Positions 1 through 11,200 of a DNA stretch of 64,000 bases are shown piece after piece. Each line of letters starts with the position of its first letter. Position 1 is the stretch's first letter. The notes under the pieces are model-generated. The model ran no database searches, had not been told where the DNA came from, and saw only the letters and a list, made by a program, of their open reading frames with translations. The position numbers and the translations under genes are program-made. Source of the stretch: Adiantum capillus-veneris (Eukaryota > Streptophyta > Polypodiopsida > Polypodiales > Pteridaceae); NCBI GenBank assembly GCA_014529385.2, contig CM043942.1, positions 35,509,469 through 35,573,468 on the forward strand. The letters run 5' to 3'.

Positions 1-436
<436 letters not shown>

Positions 437-439
<3 letters not shown>

Positions 440-707
440 CTTTTGAGATCCTCTGATTATCCTTATGTCTTCTCTTTGTCATTGAGGACTTCTTTGTTCT
501 TGAGTTATGTTGTGTTGTTGACCCAGCGGTGAACACTTTGCTGTTGTTTTGGCTTCATCTGTTGCACTACTTGTATCTTTGTCGAAACACAACAAGAACT
601 ATGATCCATTAGAGCGGACGTCTATCATCGTAACCATTCATCTTTTGAGATCCTCTGATTACTTTTATGTCTGCTTTTCGTCATTGGGGACTTCTTTGTT
701 CCTGTGC
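437..707. repeat. Imperfect direct repeat, 206-bp period
   Basis: Positions 437-501 and 643-707 share a roughly 65-bp block beginning CTTTTGAGATCCTCTGATTA, with a few substitutions. The sequence between the copies is only weakly similar. The first copy abuts the helicase relic. Confidence 0.6.
500..535 (-). repeat. Fragment of a Gypsy LTR terminus
   Basis: This 36-bp block nearly matches 16422-16457, the outer end of the minus-strand Gypsy LTR described below (both contain GAGTTATGTTGTGTTGTTGA). Similarity stops at the proposed LTR terminus (GTGAACA here, GTCAACA there). It is probably a scrap of a related LTR. Confidence 0.5.
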
Positions 708-1434
708 AATCATGCTGTTAGTGTTGTCTGCAGCTTTGTCATTGTAGGCCAGTCTTCGACTCGCCATTGAGCAGAAGTATGCTATGATCTGAAATTGGTG
801 CTCCAAATCATTTGTCAATTGATTTGAGTAGCATTTTCTTATTGTTGATGTAGAAGGAATATGTACAAGAGGATGGTGATAGGTGTCTTTAGATTAGGGT
901 CTAAAACCTGGATGACCAAAGGGAAAAAACCCGGTGGGAAAAAAATGCCTTTGGTATACACTCTTATTGGAGTTGAGCAGTTGAACGTGAAGTACATGTT
1001 CATGAAAGGTGAGTGCTTGGGTGAAACACGGAAAGAGTGCCTGATGCAAGTGCCAATTATGAGACACTCTATATGCATATGAGAAATTTGTCAACAAAAG
1101 CATGCAATGTGAAAGAAGGAGATGATGGGTGTTTCGAGGAATAAATGTAGCACATGTGACATCAAAAGATGTCTCAATAGCTTCCACCTTTCCAAGAAGG
1201 GTTATCGATGTAGAAGTTTCTCCACTCGTATCTCACTGTGCTCAGTTCGTGAGTGTCTTTTGGACCTTCTCCTTCACTTCACCAGACTTAAGTACTTAGA
1301 CTTCGACTCGTTTGCTCACCTATACCAGCATGAGCAACACAACTTAAATATGCTCAACTCTTCCAGCTCAAGCAGTACGAGTCTTACCAAGCACCGAGCA
1401 AATTTTACCGAGCGAACACAAAAACCGAGTGAAA

Positions 1435-1439
<5 letters not shown>
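708..1439. other. No gene recognised
   Basis: Several short open frames overlap on both strands but none resembles a known family. A purine-rich stretch near 918-945 (AAAGGGAAAAAACCC and a second A-run) is the only local peculiarity. Confidence 0.6.

Positions 1440-1484
<45 letters not shown>
1440..1484. repeat. (GA)n microsatellite
   Basis: About 22 uninterrupted GA units. Open frames through it encode only Arg-Glu repeats. Confidence 0.95.
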
Positions 1485-1487
<3 letters not shown>

Positions 1488-2734
1488 ATAGAAGAAGGAT
1501 TCATTTGCTACCATTTCCAAGTCAAGAGTAACACTCTAGTGAACACTAACTAATATCATTTCTTAACAATAAAGTAATTCCCACATTTGGTTTCATCAAC
1601 GTCAAAATATGATACTTTAGTATAAATCACACTTGTCATTGATGAAGTCATGTCTTTTACATACATGGTTTGACATAGGTTTGAACATTGTACCATGGAT
1701 TTTGCACCATCCTTTTAGCCACCGCCTAGAAAGGCTTGGAAATGTAGCTATCAAACTTCACCTAATGTCAAACTCTACTTGATCGAAGCAACCTTTGCTT
1801 GTCAAGTTGGCATGGTAAAATAATTCTGCACGACTGATTTAAGTTCAAAATTTGAAACTTAAATTTAGTGTACTTGCTAATTTTTTGTAATCTCCACCCT
1901 TGGCATCAGAATGTGAATGATGACCATTGGTCAGCTCAAGTGCAAAAACACTTTGCCTAGGAAACATGTCCTAGTAAATCTTCAAACCCCAAAACTTGGA
2001 GATGAAGAAAGAGAGACCCTTTTCGGCTTCGTGAATTGGAACAAATAGCCGGATAGGCCGATCATGTTTTCCTCCTTTGTCAAGCATAGGCATGACAGAG
2101 AAAGCTATATTTAGCCAACAAAGAGTCAATTGTGCCAAACTTCTTTGCCCTATTTTCCATTCTAGCAACATGCCTTGTCTTTGCAACCAAAATTTACTTT
2201 GGAAACCTTTTGGAGGCTTCATGCAATATTCACTCATATATGAAGTTAAAAAAGTCACATAATAATAAAATTTACCAATCTTTTGGTCCTTGTTTGGTAG
2301 TCTGCTCTACATGATGCCTTGCACTTGTAGGAGTTTCTCGAATTCAGAAGACCCTAATTTTGATGTGGAATTGTATCCGCCACCATAGTTTTATTAGAAG
2401 ATGTGGCCCTAGTATTGTATAAAAATCTAGTAAAAAAAGCCTTGCTCCGGGATCGATGAGATCTCGATAACTAATGGAATTAACTAATTTAATTCTCTTA
2501 ATTTATTGAATGTTGCAAATTGATTTTGCCATCACAATGTGCTGCTTTTTTCCTTTCCTAAGCCCTCTTTGTATCATCATGCCTATGGTCGCACTGTCGA
2601 AACATCGTGAATACAAAGACATGCTTTGAATATTGTTGAGTCGGGCCTAAAAATTTACAACGCTGCTAGATTTTTATTTTTATTTTTGTCTTTTTACTGG
2701 ATAGTGGGATATGGGTCTCAACCAGTATAGGTGT
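1485..2734. other. No gene recognised
   Basis: AT-rich sequence. Short frames, including a 95-residue minus-strand frame at 1971-2258, match nothing I recognise. Confidence 0.55.
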
Positions 2735-3003
2735 AGGGCTTAATGGCCTTGAAAAGCATTGGAGACTTGCCACAAAGTGCATGAGTGGGAACAACTGCCT
2801 AATTGCCTGGCCACTTTTAAGGTAATGGCCCTTTGAGTATGAGCTTAAGGGCCCCTATTACCGGTTGGTGGGATAGTATAGGGCTTGAAGGCCTTGCCAA
2901 GCATTGAAGACTTGCCACAAAGTGCATGAGTGGGAACAATTTTCTAACTGTCTGGCCACTTTTAGGGTAATAGTCCTTTGAGTATGAACTCAAGGGCCCC
3001 TAC
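2735..3003. repeat. Two-copy tandem repeat, about 145-bp period
   Basis: Copies at 2735-2859 and 2880-3003 both run from AGGGCTT-AGGCCTTG through GACTTGCCACAAAGTGCATG to AAGGGCCCCTA, with scattered substitutions. Non-coding. Confidence 0.8.
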
Positions 3004-3391
3004 TGCTGCAACCAACAATGGTGGAAATCGACAGAATAAAGAGAGTGAGAGAGAGACTTCGCACATTGTTGCGCTCCCCCACATGCTGCAAAAGCAAAAA
3101 ACATGCTCTCAGTTTTGCTAGGTCTTGGTCAGTTTTGTGTAGATCTGTCATGGCCCCTCATCAATGCAAGCGGCCACTCCCACGTTATTTGGCTTCTAAA
3201 TTCCTAACTTATGTGTAAGGAACCCATGCTTCCCAAACCCATCTTCAACCCTGCATCCATCCTTTTCTGCATGGCTTTAGTCATGCTTTGCATGAGCACC
3301 CGCATGGTGACCTAGTAGTAGGCAACAAAACATTACTATGTGCACACAAAAAAAGTGATCCTTCAGAACCATGGTAGGCAATTGAGGGACT

Positions 3392-3542
3392 CGAAGCACA
3401 CTCCTAAACCATACCGCATTCACATGGAAGGTATTAGGAAAGAGTCCCAAAGGAGCTTGCTCTTCTCTATTCCGAGCACACTCCTAAACCATACCTTGTC
3501 GGCGTTGAAGGTATTAGCCGAAAGAGTCCCAAAGGAGCGTGC
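3392..3542. repeat. Two-copy tandem repeat, about 81-bp period
   Basis: Copies begin near 3392 and 3473, each with GCACACTCCTAAACCATACC followed by GAAGGTATTAG and GAGTCCCAAAGGAGC. Confidence 0.75.
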
Positions 3543-3608
3543 TTTCGTGTGCTTAGAGCCCTACACTATTGCTCTTCTCAATCCTGGGTTCTTTCCTACA
3601 AAGCCTAC

Positions 3609-3846
3609 ACTTGATTTTGCAGTTGTTGGAGGGACACCTTTGCTAGCCCTAAATCATACCGCGTTGACGCGGAAGGAGTTATGGCATGATCCTCGGTACT
3701 TTCGTACAAAGCCCTAGACTTGATTTTGTAGTTGCTGGAGGGGCTACATGCACACCTTTGCTTCTCCTCTCAATCCGGGGCACGACCCTAAATCATACCG
3801 CGTCGACGCGGAAGGAGTTATGGCACGATCCCCATTCTCAAAACGA
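3609..3846. repeat. Two-copy repeat with CG-rich palindrome
   Basis: Copies near 3609-3714 and 3718-3846 share CTTGATTTTG-AGTTG and TAAATCATACC, followed by a 14-bp palindrome: CCGCGTTGACGCGG at 3659 (imperfect) and CCGCGTCGACGCGG at 3798 (perfect). The second copy has an insertion of about 25 bp. A related CCCGCGTCGGCGCGGG lies at 4318-4333. Confidence 0.7.
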
Positions 3847-4432
3847 GGTAGTAGCCCATGTTCCTAGTATAATCTCTCCCACACCTAAAGCCTTTCTCTA
3901 CACTAATCTGCCTCGCTCGCCTCAGGAGTATTGAAAACAATGAGAAGTTGAGTGAGACTCTCGGCCATATCCTCTCCCGAATAGTCTAATGCCCCACTCT
4001 TGATTACGCTAGACTTGCCCAACTGTAGTGCAAGCCATCTCTGCATGCACCTATATCCTAGGGTGGCTCAGCCAAAAACCTTTCTCCTGCCTCTGTTACT
4101 GCATGCCTCGCTTTTGTGAACTCCCTTTCCCTCCTTCATCCTAATCGGCACCGGCCAAGCATGTAATCTGAACAAGTCTGCGGAGCGATTTCAGCCTATC
4201 GATAGAACCTGGCATGACTCCAGAGTGAGTCCGCCGACCATGTAGGCACACACACCCCATGCTTAAAATTTTATTGCATTACATCTGTACAACAAGTTGG
4301 ACATTGCTCTAACTACTCCCGCGTCGGCGCGGGATACTTTAGGGTAATGTCCCGCTGAGGTGTTGTGAAAGGTACAACGGCCTCGCTGGGAAATCCATTC
4401 AATGTAAGGTCACCAAGGATGATCTTAGAGAG
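3847..4432. other. No gene recognised
   Basis: Apart from the CG-rich near-palindrome at 4318-4333, I see no coding or structural signal. Confidence 0.55.
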
Positions 4433-4446
4433 AGAGAGAGAGACGA

Positions 4447-4845
4447 TGTGCTTGGAGGTTTTAACACCCACGCTGCAAACATTGTCTCAGTAGTACTTCG
4501 TTTCATCGCAACAGGTCAAGACCTTGCTCAAAATGTTGAGAGCTCGCAGTGTATTATAATGATGGAGCCCACAAAAGCTGGGCCTGACCTACATGTTTCC
4601 ATCACTATGCCATCTTTGGAGGTTGGAGCGATCAGAGGTGGTACACAGCTTCCATCGCAAGCTGCATGTTTAAACCTTCAAGGAGTAAAAGGTGAAAATA
4701 CCGTGTGCTAACGCACAAAAGCTTGCAAGGATAGTTGATGGGTCCGTTTTGGCTGGAGAATTCTCACTAATTATGTCGGCTTTAGCAGCAGGGAATCTTA
4801 TAAAGAGAGTCATATGTGGTACAATCGGTCTAGTAGAAGTCTAGG
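4447..4845 (+). pseudogene. HMG-CoA reductase relic (C-terminal catalytic part)
   Basis: This is a decayed copy of the C-terminal catalytic region of 3-hydroxy-3-methylglutaryl-CoA reductase, the NADPH-dependent mevalonate-pathway enzyme of the plant ER membrane. Reading on the plus strand I see [56 protein letters not shown] and GVKG; after a frame change near 4700-4712 come [28 protein letters not shown] and NLIKR. These are family hallmark blocks in the right order. The N-terminal membrane part and the rest of the catalytic domain are absent. A short GA run at 4430-4443 sits at the 5' break. The frameshift, an extra residue in the MSALAAG block and the truncation make it non-functional. 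I cannot tell retrocopy from captured fragment. Confidence 0.9.
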
Positions 4846-5023
4846 TCAAGAAGCACAAGCATGTCCTAGATTTTAATTTTGGAGATGATCAGTAGGGTAG
4901 GGAGTGCTCGACACCATACTTCGTACCGTAAATCCCTAAATGCTCAGCTCCTAGGCAAGATTATTTATCAACTTTCAAATTTTTGTACACATACCTACCC
5001 TTGCTTTTTTTGCAAGTGCTCAT

Positions 5024-5028
<5 letters not shown>

Positions 5029-5071
<43 letters not shown>
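5029..5071. repeat. (AG)n microsatellite
   Basis: About 21 uninterrupted AG units. Confidence 0.95.
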
Positions 5072-5423
5072 CATTCTGGTCCAATCAATGCTCTCGCTTT
5101 CATTAATCTTGACAGCAAAGGTTTTTGAAGTGGAGCCTAAGATGGTTATGTATGTGTGCATCATTTTGATGGTGATTATTTAAATACCGAAGTGTAACAA
5201 AGTATATTTTTATAGAGGAAGAGCAACTCGATCAATTTGCATGAGTGTACGTGAAAAAAGGCTTTAGGTGTAGGCTCATTGTGGAAGGTTTGTAGTTCTT
5301 GTTTGTGGTTTAGGTTGTCTCCAGATAATCTTGAAGCCTTACTTTAAAGAATAGCCATTTCCATACCTATTCGGGTGCTTCTCTCTTTGTGTTACTGATT
5401 ATTGCAATAATAAGTGTTTTGGC

Positions 5424-5434
5424 AAAAAAAAAAA

Positions 5435-5469
<35 letters not shown>
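5424..5469. repeat. A-run followed by (GA)n
   Basis: An A12 run at 5424-5435 leads straight into about 17 GA units; the order could reflect an old retroposition tail that nucleated the microsatellite, but no flanking source gene is visible. Confidence 0.9.
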
Positions 5470-5470
<1 letters not shown>

Positions 5471-6429
5471 ACTTGTGAATTTGCGTTAACTTTGGATAGC
5501 TATTGTACTGAGATCCGATGAGTAGGGTGACAATTAAGCGTGGAGGTGTTATGGTTGCAGGAGTATGGAGGCAAGAGGCATCCAAGGTGGTCATAGAGGG
5601 GGTTGTGGTTAAATATTGTCCTGCTTGTATACATGTAAGTGGAGGTGATCTACACCCTCCATCGCGGCGGACACCATAAATTTTAAAACTATAAAGGGCA
5701 CGTGTCCCTCCATTGGTAGTCTGGCACATGTGTGCAACCAACGAGGTGAATTTGATTAAAGTTGACGAAGATAATTTGTTTGGGGAGAAAATTCACTTAT
5801 GCACTTGAAACCTTTATGGCCCCAAGTTTTGACAGATGAGGCAAATGTAAATTGAATTGTAGTTTGTACAATCTACTTTGGTGGAGCCAAAAAAAAGATG
5901 CTCGAGAAAGAGAGATCGTGTGTTTTTCAATGGGTGCAATGCATGGTTAAGCATGCTCTTAATTGTATACATTCCTCATTTCAAGATGAGCATAAAATAC
6001 TCTATTAAAAATGATTACATGCACATGAAAATATGCAATCATCCATAGGACAACAATGGTAGACATGGCAACCAGATTTATAAGCATTCAATCATTATGT
6101 GCGTCAAATAGAAAACCTATTGATGTAGCTTAATCAGCAATTCTTGAAATGCAAGTACTAATTCCAGATATGAATAGAGATAGAATACAGGAAAAGAGTA
6201 TAAAAAAATTGGGGTCAATCTTTATTGACCTCGATGAAACTCTTGAAGAAACCTACCATATTTTATAAACAATTTTTTACTATCACTACACCAATATACA
6301 ATGTACCACAAAGCAAGCAAATACTTTTGCCGCTTCAAGTCTATGCCTAGAAAAGAAGGTGCCTCAGACAATCTCGACACAATGAGAATGGATTTGTGCT
6401 GCAAGGTGACAATGCGGCAACACAATAGA

Positions 6430-6860
6430 ACAACTGGCTAAGTGGGAAAATTGGAACACATCCTAGTACTTTCCATGCTAAATTCGAAGATGGAAAACAT
6501 GCTAGATGGAGTGCAATATTAACCAAACACTTCAATGAGATCATATCATTGGGTAGAAGCATGTAAGCCCACCTAATGAAAGAGTTTATATTGGTACCTA
6601 ATGCATCGCATGTTTTTCATGTTAGCACTCCTGGCTCGGTTCAAAAAGGGGTGACTTATGCTGTGACCATTGCAGAATTGCCTCGATGTACTTGTGAGGA
6701 TTTCCGATTTCCAAAAAAGAGATAGTAAGTGCCTTGAAAACACATGTTCTTTGTGTATTCCTGTGTCGTTGAGTTGGATTCTTTAGCTCATGAGTCTGTG
6801 CATCAGGTTGCACTAACATAAGTAGAGCTTTATAGGTATTCATCTTCTATGGATTGACCA
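6430..6860 (+). pseudogene. SWIM-type zinc-finger protein relic
   Basis: Three broken plus-strand frames read in order: GKIGTHPSTFHAKFEDG, then VPNASHVFHVSTPG and GVTYAVTIAELPRCTCEDF, then KHMFFVY and AHESVHQVALT. The CxC pair followed by a later C-K-H matches the SWIM zinc-binding signature (CxCxnCxH) seen in MULE transposases, FAR1-like proteins and other plant families. There are stops after GRSM and after FRFPKK and a frame change between the CxC and the KH parts, so it is dead. No transposase core is recognisable upstream, so I cannot say whether it came from a MULE or a host gene. Confidence 0.7.
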
Positions 6861-7533
6861 TTTTGTTGGACTTCCTACAATTGACATTATGGTACCTAGG
6901 TTTATACACAAAAATAAATTTTGTGTTACAATTCTCTTTATTTTTGCTCGAAAAAATGATATGCTCGGTTTTTTCTGCTCGGTGTGTGGATTTCCTGTAG
7001 CAGTACCTAGAATAGCTAAGATGCTTAGACCACAGAGAATATTACTTGAAGCTTTGGGACTAACACCTCACTCATTTTGTGGCTTAGCTACTCGACTCTG
7101 ACTTGTATGACTTGTCGGTTGCATGTTGACACTACTTTGTGACAAGTTCTTCGGTTGTTGTAGTGGCTGCTGAGACATACTTCGTGAAGTTTCATCATTT
7201 CCTATACCTTCTTCTCTTTGTAGTGCTCAGGCCTTTCGTCAGTCTTTTCTTCATGTGGATTATGGATTTTTTATATTTTTCTTGATAATAAACAAAGAAA
7301 ATCTTAAAACAACTCAACAAAAGAAAAATCATTCAAATAGAAATCTAAATGCTATGTACACTATACACATGTCCCTAGGGGCTCATTTTTTGTCCCCATA
7401 CTCCTCTGTAACACTACTATGAGGGCATATACTCTAAATTTCGTCAAAAAATTATCACAATAAAACGCAAAAATTCAATGCATCTCACAAAACATTGCCC
7501 TCTAATAGTCATAATGTTAGGTCCGCATTCAGA
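6861..7533. other. No gene recognised
   Basis: AT-rich sequence between the SWIM relic and the Gypsy-1 polypurine tract. The 3' LTR of Gypsy-1 should lie here but I cannot align this stretch with the LTR at 15512-16457. Confidence 0.5.
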
Positions 7534-7547
7534 ATGCCTCCCCCCTT
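7534..7547 (-). other. Candidate polypurine tract of Gypsy-1
   Basis: The minus strand reads AGGAAGGGGGGAGG. The same AGGAAGGGGGG core sits directly before the 3' LTR of Gypsy-2 at 36011-36021 and again at 37784-37795. Polypurine tracts prime plus-strand DNA synthesis at the inner edge of the 3' LTR. Confidence 0.55.
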
Positions 7548-7810
7548 CCTATTTGGAGTCATCATTTACGACAGGGTATCGCAAAGGGTATGTGTTGTGC
7601 TTGGGCAATTAAAAGTTGTGCCTATGCATGCCTTGTAATGTAACCCTATTATGCATACACAGTCAATGCATGGAAAAGATTTATGTTGTGCAAGATGTGG
7701 GTATAAGCAATTTGATTATTGGCATTTGTTGGCGAGGCTTCCTATTCTAAGCAATGTAATGGTCTTTGAAGCTCCTGTATCGTTGCTTGATTGAAGCGAC
7801 TTGCTCTCTT

Positions 7811-8277
7811 CTAACTGTACTGTAATCGTAGGAAGAATTGTAAGAATTCAAGCGGCGATGCACTGACAGCAGTTTGGTTGTTCTTCTTTGGGACCCATTT
7901 CTTTGCGATTATTGGTTGTTTTGTTGCTGACGCTCGTTTGGGAACCCATACTTGCCCGTGCTTCGTTTGTGTTTGAAGAGACTTCTTTGGGAACAACTTT
8001 TTGTTGTGTGAGTCGACAGTGGTCTTTGCTTCAGCCCTTGTACGCTTGGTTGGTGACGGGATTTAGGCTTTGAAAGTTGATACTGTGGTTGTTTTGGAAT
8101 CCAAATGAATTCCTGACTTTTTCGTGCTTGAATCAACTTCGTTGGAGCCCAAACCTGAGTTGTGAAAGCTTGCGACTTTGTGATATTCTTACCCGTTCGT
8201 GCACGCTTTCCTTGTTTTTGTTTTGGTGTTGGATCTTGTGATTTGTCATTAGAGATCTTTGTCTTCTTGATCCATAT
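7811..8277 (-). pseudogene. Gypsy-1 C-terminal tail with repeated W-[IV]-P-K motifs
   Basis: Reading past the stop at 8278, the same frame continues with IWIKKTK, VWAPTKL and FIWIPKQPQ; after a frame change come VWVPKRAS and KKWVPKKN. With KWIPKSS and IWIPKSQ upstream of the stop, this gives up to seven copies of a short aromatic-basic motif spaced roughly 20-100 residues apart in a Lys/Gln/Ser-rich, probably disordered context. No known domain is recognised. A similar array ends Gypsy-2, so the tail looks like a lineage trait. At least one stop and one frameshift break it here. Confidence 0.55.
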
Positions 8278-11200
8278 CTATTTTTGGCCGATCTGGCTTT
8301 TTGGTATCCAGATTTGTCGAGCTTTTTGGCTTTGACTTGTTGTCCTGTTCTTTTGACCTGTCATGGTTGTTGCTGAAGGGGGTGGTGATAGTGATGGCCT
8401 GAGTTGATGATAGGGGATGTCGTAAGATTCATCACTATCGCTACTATCCTCAGCAAGGTTGACTTCTTGTACTTTCCCTTGATTTTTTGGTTGGTAGTGG
8501 AAAGTTACTGTCTGTTTGCTCGTGGGTGGTAGTTTCTTGGAGGACTTTTCTAGCCCATTGATTAGAGCATTGTTAGCTCGTTGCTCTGGTCGTATTCCTC
8601 CTAGCTGAGTCTTTGCATCCTTATTAGGAGCCATGTATGAGGATACTTGTGGTGGCTGTGTATTCACCGAGGACTTTGGAATCCACTTTTGATGAACTTT
8701 ATTCGTGTAGCGATGACATTGATTCCCGGGTCGTTGATCTTCTTGAAGCTCGAAGTGTTCTACAGATTCATAGAACTCGTTGTCTTCTTCATCTTTTGAT
8801 TCTCCACCTTTCTTTGTTTTCTCCTTATGTTGAGAGCTTGTTGATGTCTGGATCTCTTCATTTTCCTGGATTACACTCACTGCAAAATAAGGAACGACAT
8901 CATAGCCATTTTCATCACAAAACTTTGTTATGGGAGCATCCTCCACGGCGCACACATCCAGAGTAGCCAAGATGTGTTCCCATCCAAAAGGCTCTAACTC
9001 TTCTTCAGGAAATGGTTCTGGGATGTAGTCCATATCCTCTATAACCCGCTCTAGGATACATTCCTCACGTTTCAAGCTACCACATTGTGAAGCTCCACAC
9101 ATCCACAATTCTTTAGGCTTACCTAACCAAGCTGGAAATTGTGATCCTGCTACTGTGGCGGAATCAAACTCCTCAACCGGTGTTCTTGGCACATCCCTAT
9201 AGCTATGGTCCCTCAAGTTTATCTTTGTTATGGTTTCCATATGTCTCAAGTATATATGGTCATAACCCCAATCTTGGACCATTTTCAATTGTCGCATGAA
9301 TGGTCTTCTCAGAATGATGTCATAGTTGTTCTTCTTGCCAAAGTCAACAACAGCAAAAGTGTGTTCATATTCAATGCCACAAGAAGTAACAAGTACTTTT
9401 TCTAGCAGTCCTAGGGGCTTTTCCTTGTGTCCGTCTGCAAGCTGCAGGGTCATTCGTGTGGATATCAAGGCAGGTTTTTCCCATTTTTTCCAAACCTCTT
9501 TGGTTGCAATGGCCACACCAGCTCCACTGTCAAGGATTGCCATGGTTTTTACATTATTGAATTCCACAGGAAGGGTGGTGTTTCCCTCTTCTCCCTCGTA
9601 ATACTCGCCTACCTTGTTTAATGGCACTGGCATAGTATTTAGTTGAGGCATTTCAAGCTCTTTGATGCCTACCTCGATTTAAGTCATTGGGGTTTTTACA
9701 CCAGATTTCTCTAGGCATTTACCCACATTAGCCCACATGTTTGGTCTTATTCTAAGCAACTCGGCTAACATTATAGTACAGGTGACTGGGGTAGATAGAA
9801 TATCTACTAGCCCCTTTGAATTGATGGCCTTGTTGGGAGACTTGTTGGGAGACAGTCTCTGTGATGGGACTGCAACCACATCTGACTTGGTCTCGTACTC
9901 TCCCATGTAGGACGGTAGTGTTCTTAGCGAATGGGGTTGACTATCCATAGATTGTACAGATCCTTTCTCGCCCCAATACGATCTCACGTCCAGATTCATT
10001 TGAGATCTAGTCTCAAATTCCTCTATTGGTGGTAGAAACACTCCTAGTTCATCACCAGTCTTGTCTACTCGTCTTCTTAGGTCATCGGCTTCATTGGCCT
10101 CTCTGACTTGTTTCCACAATTCTTCAAGACCATCTATCTCTTTACAATCCTGAGGTATAGCTTGGTGAAATCCCTCGGAAGAGTTATCCGTGGTATTCAG
10201 TACTATCGTTGGTTCTAATGCTGGGTCTTTAAGGTTTGGTCTGTGCTCATAACTAGAGTCTGGCTCTTTTAGTTCCTGGTTTAGTGGGATTACTTGTGTA
10301 GGCATGACACGAATCACATCCTCAGGTTTTGCAACTGGTGGTTCTTGTAAAGCTTGGGCTATTTGAATCATTTTCTGGCACATTTCAAACCTTTGCTTTT
10401 CTAGTTCCGAATAGGGATATGTGATCCACGTGTGTTCTTGGGTTTGGTTGTTTTTGAGCCTCACATCATAGGCTTTCAAGAGGGCATCTAATGTCTCATT
10501 AACCTTCTCTGCCAACACAGATCCTCCTGAACTAGCACTTCTCGGTTTCTCATCAGTAGATGGTTCTTCTAGAGGTTTAATCATCTGTGTAAGAGAAGGT
10601 GCCTCCTTTTCCTCATGTTGTTTTATCTTCTCCTCAGCTTTGGTAAGCTTCTCAGCTAGGGATTTTTGCTCTCATTCCCTACGTGCTTTCATCCTAGTCT
10701 TTCTAGCTTTCCAACTATTTCGTTTGCTCTTGGTTTTCTGACTAGGTGCGTCTGTCTTTGGTCCATCATCTTTCTTTGGACTCATGTCACTTTCCATGTT
10801 CTTTGTCTCTGGATTCTCATCAGCTTTCTTTTGAGCTTGTGCTCTCATAACTACTTGAACTGGTACGACATTTTCAGCTTTCTTTTGAGCTTGTGCTCTC
10901 GTAACTACTTGAACTAGTACGACATTTTCATTTTCTCAGCTACTAGGTAGTTGAACAATCCCTGATACATTTGTCGTGATTTTCCTAATTTGGTTTGGTT
11001 TTTTCGGGCAATCGGGGATTAAGTGAGTGATGCCACACTCAAGACAATAGGCATTTACTTCAATGATCTCCGTATGAGGACATTGTTTGACCAAGTGGTT
11101 GTCACGACTTTTGTGACAATCTGTCTCTGGTTGAGGAGATTCTTTTAGCATTTCCTCTTGGCTGTAAGCAAGCTTTGACCTAGATAAGCCGCTATTTGCA

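Larger units (their letters stand above)
4846..6429. other. No gene recognised; holds two GA tracts
   Basis: Besides the microsatellites at 5029-5071 and 5424-5469 listed below, I see no supported feature. Confidence 0.55.

Noticed and set aside
860-1082. Possible gene at 0.9-1.1 kb
   Set aside because: Open on both strands with no family resemblance; purine-rich composition explains the openness.
7330-7533. Left LTR of Gypsy-1
   Set aside because: The position is right, but I could not align it with the LTR at 15512-16457 and saw no TG...CA border.
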